From: DASZTU01 sp035547675
Lineage (GTDB): Bacteria; Pseudomonadota; Alphaproteobacteria; Rhizobiales; Devosiaceae
NCBI GenBank assembly: GCA_035547675.1
Contig: DASZUI010000160.1
Location: forward strand, 1-47,336
Direction: 5' to 3'
Length of the DNA stretch: 47,336 nt
Shown: piece by piece, positions 32,876 to 40,138 of the stretch
How the letters are laid out: every line of letters starts with the position of its first letter
Position numbering within the stretch: position 1 is the stretch's first letter
The notes under the pieces: generated by a model
What the model was told of the DNA's origin: nothing
What the model saw: the letters and a program-made list of their open reading frames with translations, nothing else
Database searches by the model: none
Translations under genes and position numbers: made by a program

Positions 32876-34006
32876 ATGCAGAAGTCCAGTTCAACGCCTG
32901 CCGTATCGCTGCAGCGGGTCAGCAAGAGCTATGACCGGCCGGTGATCGCCGACCTCTCGTTGGAGGTGGCGCAGGGCGAATTCCTTGCCATTGTCGGCCC
33001 CTCCGGTTCGGGCAAGACGACGACCATGCGGCTGATCGGCGGGTTCGAGCTGCCCGATGCCGGGCGCGTGCTGATCGCCGGCGAAGATGTCACCGCGTTG
33101 CCGCCCGAGCGGCGCGACGTGAACACGGTCTTCCAGAGCTACGCGCTGTTTCCGCACCTTTCGGTGTTCGACAACATCACCTTCGGCCCGCGCATGCACG
33201 GGGTTTCCCGCGCCGAGCGGGAGGCGCGGGCGCGCGAATTGCTGGAGCTGGTGCATCTCGGCTCGGCCGGAAAGCGGCTGCCCTCGGAATTGTCGGGGGG
33301 CATGCAGCAGCGCGTGGCGCTGGCGCGGGCCCTCGCCAACCGGCCGGCGGTGCTGCTGCTCGACGAACCGCTGGGGGCGCTCGACCGCAAGCTGCGCGAG
33401 GAATTGCAGCGCGAACTGCGCCGCGTGCAATCGACCTTGGGCGCGACCTTCATCTATGTGACGCACGACCAAGACGAGGCCTTCGGCATGGCCGACCGGC
33501 TCGCGGTGATGCGCGACGGGCGGATCGAGCAGATCGGCGACCCCGCCTCGATCTACGACCGGCCGGCCAATGCCTGGGTGGCGCTGTTCATCGGCGGGGC
33601 CAACAGCTTTGCCGGCACGGTGGGCGGGCCGGGCTCGCGCAGCTCGGTGGCGACCCCCTTCGGCCCGGTATCGACCGATCACGTGGCGCCCGATCTCAAG
33701 GGCGGCGAGCCGGCGCTGGTCGTCGTTCGCCCTGAAGCCACGCGCATCGAGCCGGCCGCGGCGCCGCCCGCCAGCGGGAGGATCAACCGCATTCCGGCGC
33801 GGCTCGCCGACCTCGTCGCCATCGGGCCGTCGCTCAGGCTGCGCGCCGCCACGCCGCAGGGCCTCGAATTCGAGGCGCTGATGCGCCGCGCCGAGCATCC
33901 CGCCCATGATTTCCACCCGGGGGACGAGGTCTTCGTGGCATTCGATGCGGCATCCACCCGCGTCTATCGGCCCGACGCCGCGACCCGGCCGCCCCCCGCG
34001 CCATAA
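32876..34006 (+). CDS. Spermidine/putrescine-type ABC transporter ATPase (PotA-like)
   Basis: This 376-residue ATPase has Walker A GPSGSGKTT (41-49), Q-loop TVFQSYALFPHLSVFDNI, signature LSGGMQQRVALARAL, Walker B VLLLDEPLGALDRKLR and H-loop YVTHDQDEA, with a C-terminal TOBE domain. The layout is that of the POPT group (polyamine, opine and phosphonate importers). The ATG at 32876 gives MQKSSSTPAVSLQRVSKSYD; the longer upstream frame is not needed. It is the first gene of a plus-strand operon followed by a binding protein (17 bp apart), two permeases and an aminotransferase. Substrate is inferred only from family. Confidence 0.92.
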   Translation: MQKSSSTPAVSLQRVSKSYDRPVIADLSLEVAQGEFLAIVGPSGSGKTTTMRLIGGFELPDAGRVLIAGEDVTALPPERRDVNTVFQSYALFPHLSVFDNITFGPRMHGVSRAEREARARELLELVHLGSAGKRLPSELSGGMQQRVALARALANRPAVLLLDEPLGALDRKLREELQRELRRVQSTLGATFIYVTHDQDEAFGMADRLAVMRDGRIEQIGDPASIYDRPANAWVALFIGGANSFAGTVGGPGSRSSVATPFGPVSTDHVAPDLKGGEPALVVVRPEATRIEPAAAPPASGRINRIPARLADLVAIGPSLRLRAATPQGLEFEALMRRAEHPAHDFHPGDEVFVAFDAASTRVYRPDAATRPPPAP

Positions 34007-34023
34007 CAGAAAGGATATTCGCC

Positions 34024-35127
34024 ATGCCGCTTCCTTCCCCGCTTCGCGCCGGCCTCAGCCGCCGTTCGCTGCTCGCGATGATGGGCGCCGCGCCCGCCGC
34101 CGCGGCGCTGTCGGGCTTGTTGCCCGCCGGGACCGCCCGCGCCGCCGGCAGCGTCAACATCTATACCTGGCCGGACTATTTCTCGCAGGACGACCTCGAC
34201 GCCTTCACCAAGAAGACGGGGATTGCGGTCAACATCACCACCTACAATGCCGACGAGACCATGTTCGCCAAGCTCAATAGCCCGGCGGGCTCCGGCTTCG
34301 ACATCGTGGTGCCGAGCTCGGGCTGGGTGCAGCAGCTCGCCGCCAAGAACCTGATCCAGCCGCTCGACCGCAGCAAGGTCGATTTCAGCGCCCTCGACCA
34401 GAGCCTGCTCAACAAGGATTACGACCCCGGCAATAAATACACGATCCCCAAGGACTGGGGCCTGCTCGGCGTGGTCTATGACCCGGCGGCCGTGGGCGGC
34501 GAGATCAAGACCTGGCAGGACTTCATCGATGCCGGCTCCAAGCCCAATGTGACCGGCAAGATCCGCCTCACCAAATCGGCGACCGAAACGGTCGGCCCGG
34601 CGCTCTGGATCGAGGGCAAGAACTGGAACACCGCCAGCGCCGACGAAATCCGCGAGGCGGGCAAGATCATGATCGACTTCGCCAAGAACGTGAAGACCTT
34701 CGGCGCCTTCGATCCGGCGGCCATGGCCTCGGGCGCCATCGTCATGGCGCAGGCGAACCAGTCGGCGGCGCGCAACGCCATATTGCAGAACCCGAAGCTG
34801 AAATGGGTGGTGCCGGGCCCGCATTCGGAAATCTGGGTCGACAGCTACGCCATCGCCGCGGGCGCGCCGAACCTCGACAATGCCTACCAGTTCCTCAACT
34901 TCTTCCTGACGCCCGACATCCAGGTCAAGGAAACCGCCTATATCGGCTACCCCGCCGCCATCGCCGGCCTGCAGCAGAAGATGCCCGCCGACCTCAAGGA
35001 ATCGGCGCTGATCTTCGGCGGCCCCGGCGTCGATTTCTCGGCCCTCACCGCCTATGTGGTGAACCCGGCGACCCAGGCGGTTTACCAGGACATCCAGAAC
35101 CAGGTGCAAGCCGCCGCGGGGGCCTAA
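34024..35127 (+). CDS. Periplasmic binding protein of a polyamine-type ABC importer (PotD/PotF-like)
   Basis: This 367-residue SBP begins with a twin-arginine-like signal, LSRRSLLAMM, and a hydrophobic stretch ending at about ARA-AG (residue 40). The mature protein starts SVNIYTWPDYFSQDDLDAF, typical of SBP_bac_8/PotD-like proteins, and has GFDIVVPSSGW and an aromatic-rich binding region. It captures polyamine- or amino-acid-derivative-like ligands in the periplasm. The stop is followed one base later by the repeat hairpin at 35129-35144, and a 318-bp repeat tract separates it from the permease genes. Confidence 0.9.
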   Translation: MPLPSPLRAGLSRRSLLAMMGAAPAAAALSGLLPAGTARAAGSVNIYTWPDYFSQDDLDAFTKKTGIAVNITTYNADETMFAKLNSPAGSGFDIVVPSSGWVQQLAAKNLIQPLDRSKVDFSALDQSLLNKDYDPGNKYTIPKDWGLLGVVYDPAAVGGEIKTWQDFIDAGSKPNVTGKIRLTKSATETVGPALWIEGKNWNTASADEIREAGKIMIDFAKNVKTFGAFDPAAMASGAIVMAQANQSAARNAILQNPKLKWVVPGPHSEIWVDSYAIAAGAPNLDNAYQFLNFFLTPDIQVKETAYIGYPAAIAGLQQKMPADLKESALIFGGPGVDFSALTAYVVNPATQAVYQDIQNQVQAAAGA

Positions 35128-35445
35128 CCCAGCCATTCGGCTGGACCTGATTTTCGATGTGGGCAGGTAGGGTGCCGCTTCTTATCCCTCCCCCTTGTGG
35201 GGAGGGTGGCCCCGAAGGGGTCGGGTGGGGGTCCTTCCGCAAGCGCCGGCGCGCGTTATACCCCCACCCGGCTGCCGCCACCCCTGCCTCTGCCGAGGCC
35301 TTTTCCGCTCAAATCGATCCACCGGATCGATTTGCCCCTTCGGGTCGCTCCAAAGCCCCACAAGGGGGAGGGGACCGCTCTGTTGACCTCCCACCCCATT
35401 CACTTCGTCATTCCCGCGAAGGCGGGAATCCAGTTTACTTGCCCC
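35128..35445. repeat. 318-bp repeat tract inside the ABC transporter operon
   Basis: Between the binding protein and first permease lie several units. First is the stop hairpin CCAGCC-ATTC-GGCTGG (35129-35144) and its TTTCGATGTGGGCAGGTAG tail. Next is CCCTCCCC-CTTGT-GGGGAGGG (35186-35206). Then comes a reversed composite-element stem AAATCGATCC-ACC-GGATCGATTT (35311-35333), and finally one ATTCC-type arm at 35407-35437 ending 8 bp before the permease start. The structure could terminate or attenuate transcription and so lower permease relative to binding protein. Confidence 0.85.
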
Positions 35446-36348
35446 ATGTCCACCACCACCGCTCCAGCGCTCGACAATTCCCGTGCCGCCGCGATGCCGC
35501 GGCGGGTCGTGCGGGTCTTCGACCATCTGCTGGCGGCGCTGCCGACCCTATGGCTGGCGCTGTTCTTCCTGGCGCCGCTCGCCTTCACGGTGGTGTTTTC
35601 CTTCGGGCACGCCGAGTTCGGCGCTGTCGCGCTCGGCTTCACGCTCGACAATTACCGGCAGGCGCTTTCCGGCTTCTACCTGCAGGCCTTCCTGCGAACC
35701 CTGCAGTTCGCCGCGACCGGCTGCGTGCTCTGTCTCGCGGTCGCCTATCCCGCGGCCTATTTCATCGCCCGCCATGCCGGGCGGCATCGCGGCATCGCCC
35801 TCGCCCTGGTGCTGGTGCCCTATTTCACCAGCTTCCTGATCCGGGTGATGAGCTGGCAGATCCTGCTGGCGCGGGGCGGCGCGGTGGAGGCGGTCCTCAA
35901 TACGCTGCGCCTGCATCAGGGGCCGCTCGACGTGATGGATACGCAGACGGCGGTCTTTATCGGCATGGTCTATGCCTATCTGCCGATCGCCATCGTGCCG
36001 CTCTATCTGGTGCTGATCCGAATTCCCGGGCGGCTGGCCGAGGCGAGTCGCGACCTCGGCGCCGCGCCCTGGCAGACCTTCCTCAACGTCACCCTGCCGC
36101 TCTCGCGGCCGGGCATCGCCACGGCGGCGCTGCTGACCGGCGTGCCCATGCTGGGCGAACTCGTCATTCCCACCCTGCTCGGCGGCGGGCGCGGCGTGCT
36201 GATGGGGCAGGCGATTTCCTCGCAATACCTGGACTCGCAGAATTATGCGCTGGGTTCGGCCATGGCGGTGCTGGTGCTCGTCGCCGTGGCGGTGATCGTG
36301 GCCCTGCTGGCGCGGCTGACCCGTGGCTTCGCGGAGATCGCGGCATGA
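35446..36348 (+). CDS. ABC transporter permease (PotB-like)
   Basis: This 300-residue inner-membrane permease has six predicted helices. The first is at LPTLWLALFFLAPLAFTVVFSF and a later one at VPYFTSFLIRVMSW. The BPD_transp_1 coupling motif EASRDLGAAPWQTFLNVTLPLSRPGI is present near residues 195-222. The ATG at 35446 was chosen; a longer frame upstream reads through repeats. Its TGA overlaps the next permease start (ATGA), so the two are coupled. It is separated from the binding protein gene by repeats and has no clear ribosome site in the repeat DNA. Confidence 0.9.
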   Translation: MSTTTAPALDNSRAAAMPRRVVRVFDHLLAALPTLWLALFFLAPLAFTVVFSFGHAEFGAVALGFTLDNYRQALSGFYLQAFLRTLQFAATGCVLCLAVAYPAAYFIARHAGRHRGIALALVLVPYFTSFLIRVMSWQILLARGGAVEAVLNTLRLHQGPLDVMDTQTAVFIGMVYAYLPIAIVPLYLVLIRIPGRLAEASRDLGAAPWQTFLNVTLPLSRPGIATAALLTGVPMLGELVIPTLLGGGRGVLMGQAISSQYLDSQNYALGSAMAVLVLVAVAVIVALLARLTRGFAEIAA

Positions 36349-37169
36349 GCGGCGCGCCCGTCACCGCCGGCCAGCGCACCTCCCATGTGGTGCTGGCGCT
36401 CTGGTACGCGGCCGTCGTGATCTTTCTTTTCGCGCCGATCGTCACCTCGATCGTCTATGCCTTCAATATCGGCACGGCGGGCAAGCAGACCTCGATCTTC
36501 ACCGGCTGGACGCTGGACTGGTTCGCCTCGGCCTGGGCCAACCGATCGCTGCGCGGCGCCATCACCACGAGCCTTGCCGCCTCGTTCTGGTCGGCGCTGA
36601 TTTCGGTCGTGATCGGCTCGGCGCTGGGCTATGCGCTGGTGCGCCATCCGAGCGCGCGGATGCGGCGGTTCCTCACGGGGCTCACCTATATCCTGCTCAT
36701 CGTACCGGAGACGGTGACCGGCGTGTCGCTGCTGCTCTTCTATGCGGTGACCGGGTTCCGGCTCTCCATGCTGACGCTGATCTTCGGCATCACGCCGCTC
36801 GCCATTTCGGTGACGGCGCTGATCGTCAGGGCCGGGGTGCTGACGCTCGACCGGCGGCTCGACGAGGCGGCGGCCGATCTCGGGGCCAATCGCTGGCAGG
36901 CGCTGTGGTTCGTGGTGCTGCCGCATCTCGCCCCGGCGATCCTGGCTGGGGCGCTGATGAGCTATGTGTTTTCCTTCGACAATCTGGTGGTCTCGTCCTT
37001 CCTGACGACCCCGCAGATCAACACGCTGCCGGTCTATCTCTATGGCAGTTTGCAATATGGACCCTCGCCCGCCGTCTATGCGGCGGCGGTGGCGGTTTTC
37101 ATCTTCACCATGGTCATTCTCGGCGTTGCGGGCCTGCTGTACCGGCTGGTGCTGCGGCGCGGGGCATGA
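36345..37169 (+). CDS. ABC transporter permease (PotC-like)
   Basis: This 274-residue permease starts within the previous gene (ATGA overlap). It has an N-terminal membrane segment VVLALWYAAVVIFLFAPIVTS, and the coupling loop is EAAADLGANRWQALWFVVLPHLAPAI. SYVFSFDNLVVSSFL near the end is typical of PotC, where an Asp in this helix is conserved. It forms the second membrane half of the importer, together with the PotB-like protein and the PotA-like ATPase. The aminotransferase follows after 26 bp. Confidence 0.92.
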   Translation: MSGAPVTAGQRTSHVVLALWYAAVVIFLFAPIVTSIVYAFNIGTAGKQTSIFTGWTLDWFASAWANRSLRGAITTSLAASFWSALISVVIGSALGYALVRHPSARMRRFLTGLTYILLIVPETVTGVSLLLFYAVTGFRLSMLTLIFGITPLAISVTALIVRAGVLTLDRRLDEAAADLGANRWQALWFVVLPHLAPAILAGALMSYVFSFDNLVVSSFLTTPQINTLPVYLYGSLQYGPSPAVYAAAVAVFIFTMVILGVAGLLYRLVLRRGA

Positions 37170-37195
37170 AGCGCGTAATATAAAAGGGTTCGTTC

Positions 37196-38311
37196 ATGCC
37201 GGCCTATAATCCCCTGCTCGATCCGCCGGCCTTTCCCGCCGAGCGCTATGCGCCGCTGGCCGACCGGCTGAAGCGGCTGCTCGGCACCAGGAACGATCTG
37301 GTCTTCGTGCAGGCCGAGGCGATCCTGGCGCTCGAAGCCGTCGCCACCAGCCTCGCGCGGCCCGGCATGGTTGCCGCCAATATCGTCACCAGCCCCTATG
37401 GCGGCTTCTTCGGGCAATGGCTGAGGCGGGGCGGGGTGGTGGTGCATGAAATCCGCGCCGAAGCCGGTCGGCCGATTGCGGTCGAGGCCGTGCGGCAGGC
37501 GCTCGATGCGCTGCCGCAGCTCGACCTCGTCGCGATGGTGCATGCCGAAACCTCCTCGGGCATTCTCAATCCGCTGGAGGCGATTGCGCCCTTGGTGAAG
37601 GCGCGCGGCGCGCTGCTGGTGGTCGATGCGGTTGCCTCCTTCGCCGGGCACGCGCTCGCTGTCGATGCGCTCGGGATCGATGTCTGCATCACCGGCCCGC
37701 AGAAATCGGCGGGCGGTCCGGCGGGGCTGTCGGTCGTGACGGTGAGCCCGGCTGCCTGGCAGGCCGTGGCGGCGGCCGGCGCGCCGTCGCCGTCGAACCT
37801 GTCGCTCGGGGACATCAAGGCCAACTGGCTCGACAAAGGCCGGGGCGCGGTGCCCGGCATGCCGTCGGCGCTCGAATTCTGGGCACTGGACGCGGCGGTC
37901 GACGGCCTCGAAGCCGAGGGGCTGGAGAGCCGCATCGCGCGGCACCGGCTCGCCGGTATCGCGAGCCGCGCCGGCATTTCGGCGCTGGGTTATGCTCCCT
38001 GGGTCGGCGATGCCGCGCAGGCTTCGAACCTGGCGACCGCTGCGCCGATACCGCAGGGCATCGACCCGGACGAGCTGATCGCCGCGGCCGCGCGGTTCGG
38101 CGCCGTGCTGACGCCGGGCTTCGGCGAAGTACGCGACCGGCTGGTGCGGCTCGACCACACGGGGTCGCGGGCGAATTTTCCCGACGTCCTCGCCAATGTG
38201 ATAGGATATGGCCTCGCCCTGCGTGGGCTGGGCCGGCCGGCCGGTCTCGGCGCGGCGGCCGAAGCGGTTGCAAGTGCCTATGCGGAACGGGCCACCCGAC
38301 CCGGCCGTTGA
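37196..38311 (+). CDS. Class V PLP-dependent aminotransferase
   Basis: This 371-residue fold-type I enzyme of the alanine-glyoxylate/serine-pyruvate aminotransferase group has the PLP lysine Lys170 in ITGPQKSAGGPAGLS and the cofactor aspartate Asp144 in VVDAVASFAG. The protein is somewhat short and lacks an obvious N-terminal extension. The start is ATG at 37196. Its position directly after an ABC importer suggests that the imported compound (amine or amino-acid derivative) is the substrate or is made into one; this is inference. The ku gene follows 31 bp later on the same strand. Confidence 0.88.
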   Translation: MPAYNPLLDPPAFPAERYAPLADRLKRLLGTRNDLVFVQAEAILALEAVATSLARPGMVAANIVTSPYGGFFGQWLRRGGVVVHEIRAEAGRPIAVEAVRQALDALPQLDLVAMVHAETSSGILNPLEAIAPLVKARGALLVVDAVASFAGHALAVDALGIDVCITGPQKSAGGPAGLSVVTVSPAAWQAVAAAGAPSPSNLSLGDIKANWLDKGRGAVPGMPSALEFWALDAAVDGLEAEGLESRIARHRLAGIASRAGISALGYAPWVGDAAQASNLATAAPIPQGIDPDELIAAAARFGAVLTPGFGEVRDRLVRLDHTGSRANFPDVLANVIGYGLALRGLGRPAGLGAAAEAVASAYAERATRPGR

Positions 38312-38342
38312 CTTATCCAGCGAGTACGGCGGAGGCGCGTTG

Positions 38343-39131
38343 ATGCCACGAGCGAACTGGAAAGGCGTGCTGAAGGTGGCGGAGGTCACCTGCCCGGTGT
38401 CGCTCTATACCGCCGCCTCCACCTCCGAGCGCATCGCCTTCCATATTCTCAACCGCAAGACCGGCAACCGCGTCCACCGCGAATATGTGGACGAGGAGAC
38501 GGGAAAGCCGGTCGAGGCCGCCGACCAGGTGAAGGGCTACGAGACGGGCGCGGGCGACTACATCGTGCTCGAGCCCGAGGAAATCGCCGAGGCGGTACCC
38601 GAGAGCGACAAGACGCTCGATGTCGAGGCCTTTATCGGGCTCGAGGAGGTGGACGACACCTATTTCGACCGGCCCTATTACCTCGCCCCGTCGACTCCCG
38701 CCGCGCAGGAAGCCTTCGCCCTGCTGCGCGAGGGGATGCGCCAGCAGAAGGTCGGCGCCGTGGCGCGCACCGTGCTGTTCCGGCGGCTCAGGCCGGTGAT
38801 GATCACGGCGCATGACAGCGGGCTCGTGGCGACCACGCTCAATTTCGACTACGAAGTGCGCTCGGCTGCCGAGGCTTTCCGCGATATTCCCGACCTCAAG
38901 ATCGAGGGCGAGATGCTGGACCTCGCCCGGCACATTATCTCCACCAAGGCCGGCACGTTCGAGCCCGAGAAATTCGACGACCGCTACGAGGCGGCGCTCG
39001 CCGAACTGGTGCGCGCCAAGATCGAAGGCCGCAAGATTCCCGCCAAACCCAAGCCGGCGCCGGCGACCAAGCCGAACCAGCTGCTGGAAGCGCTCCGGCA
39101 AAGCGCCGGCGGGATGCGGAAGGCGGGGTAG
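38343..39131 (+). CDS. ku: Ku protein (NHEJ DNA-end binding), copy 1
   Basis: This is a 262-residue bacterial Ku. The beta-barrel ring core starts ANWKGVLKVAEVTCPVSLYTA and FHILNRKTGNRVHREYVDEETGKPVE, and the end is a basic tail KPKPAPATKPNQLLEALRQSA. The ATG at 38343 follows GGAGG; an earlier in-frame start would read back through the aminotransferase end. Ku binds double-strand ends and recruits LigD. It faces the second ku gene, with a 207-bp gap of repeat hairpins. The TAG stop abuts the repeat hairpin CCAGCC-ATTC-GGCTGG (39132-39147). Confidence 0.93.
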   Translation: MPRANWKGVLKVAEVTCPVSLYTAASTSERIAFHILNRKTGNRVHREYVDEETGKPVEAADQVKGYETGAGDYIVLEPEEIAEAVPESDKTLDVEAFIGLEEVDDTYFDRPYYLAPSTPAAQEAFALLREGMRQQKVGAVARTVLFRRLRPVMITAHDSGLVATTLNFDYEVRSAAEAFRDIPDLKIEGEMLDLARHIISTKAGTFEPEKFDDRYEAALAELVRAKIEGRKIPAKPKPAPATKPNQLLEALRQSAGGMRKAG

Positions 39132-39338
39132 CCAGCCATTCGGCTGGACCGTCCTTTCGAGGTGGGCAGGTGGAGAGTGTGCTGCCCATCCTTCGACAGG
39201 CTCAGGATGAGGTTGGTAGTGCTGACGGGTTACCCCAGACCTCATGGTGAGCCTGTCGAACCATGGGCCGCGCGCTTCTACCTATCCGCTGCGAAAGGCG
39301 GGCGCCGTGCATGGGGCCGGGCACAGCGTCGGCAGCCC
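39132..39338. repeat. Repeat-filled convergent gap between the two ku genes
   Basis: The stop hairpin at 39132-39147 with its TTTCGAGGTGGGCAGGTGG tail is followed by the facing pair CCTTCGACAGGCTCAGGATG (39190-39209) and CTCATGGTGAGCCTGTCGAA (39241-39260). The second ku gene ends at 39339. No gene is seen. The layout suits bidirectional termination. Confidence 0.8.
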
Positions 39339-40127
39339 TTACCGCTTCGGCTTCTCCCCCAGGCTCCGCCGTAGCGCTTCGGTCAAATCGATGACATTGT
39401 TCGGCTTTTCCGGCGCCGCCTTTGCCTTGGCGCGCGGCTTGCCCTTCTGCTTGGCCTTGATGATGTCGAGCAGCCTTTCCTGCACCGGGTCTTCGACCAG
39501 CTTGGGCGACCAGGGCTGCTTGCGCTTTTCGATGAGGTCGGTGACCAGCTTGAGCATTTTGGCGTCCGGCTCGCCGTCGACGCCGGCGAAATAGCCGGCC
39601 TCGTTGCGCACCTCGTCGCCATAGCGCAGCGTCCACAGAATGATGCCCTTGTCGCGCGGCTCGAGCAGCACGGCGCGCTCGCGGCGATAAAGCACGAGGC
39701 GCGAAATGCCGACCGTTTCGGTCGCCCGCATGGCCTCGCGGATCACCGAAAAGGCCTCCTCGCCCACCTCGTCGTCGGGCAGCAGGAAATGCGGCACGTC
39801 GTACCAGATCCAGTCGATCGAGGCCTTGGGCACGAACATGTCGATGTCGATGGTGCGGGTGCTTTCGAGGGCGACCTCGTCCAGCTCCTCGTCCTCGAGC
39901 ATCACATATTCGTCCTCGCCGCGGGGGTAGCCCTTGACCTGCTGCTCGCCATCGACGGGCTTGCCGGTCACGGCGTCGACATAGCGCGACTGGATGCGGT
40001 GGCCGGTCTGGCGGTTGAGGGTATGAAAGCGCACCTTTTCGCTTTCGGAGACGACCGGGTTCATGGCGACCGGGCAGGTCACCAGCGACAGTTTCAGATA
40101 ACCCCGCCAGAATGCGCGCCGCGCCAT
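39339..40127 (-). CDS. ku: Ku protein, copy 2
   Basis: A second Ku of 262 residues, the same length as copy 1 but clearly divergent. It starts ARRAFWRGYLKLSLVTCPVA and carries the core FHTLNRQTGHRIQSRYVDAVTGKPVD. It ends in a basic tail rich in KPRAKAKAAPEKPNN and a terminal EALRRSLGEKPKR. The ATG at 40127 is preferred. Only 11 bp separate it from the upstream ligD stop, so ligD and this ku are one operon. In rhizobia, two Ku proteins can form a heterodimer that works with LigD. Confidence 0.93.
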   Translation of the reverse strand: MARRAFWRGYLKLSLVTCPVAMNPVVSESEKVRFHTLNRQTGHRIQSRYVDAVTGKPVDGEQQVKGYPRGEDEYVMLEDEELDEVALESTRTIDIDMFVPKASIDWIWYDVPHFLLPDDEVGEEAFSVIREAMRATETVGISRLVLYRRERAVLLEPRDKGIILWTLRYGDEVRNEAGYFAGVDGEPDAKMLKLVTDLIEKRKQPWSPKLVEDPVQERLLDIIKAKQKGKPRAKAKAAPEKPNNVIDLTEALRRSLGEKPKR

Positions 40128-40138
40128 GGAAACACTCC

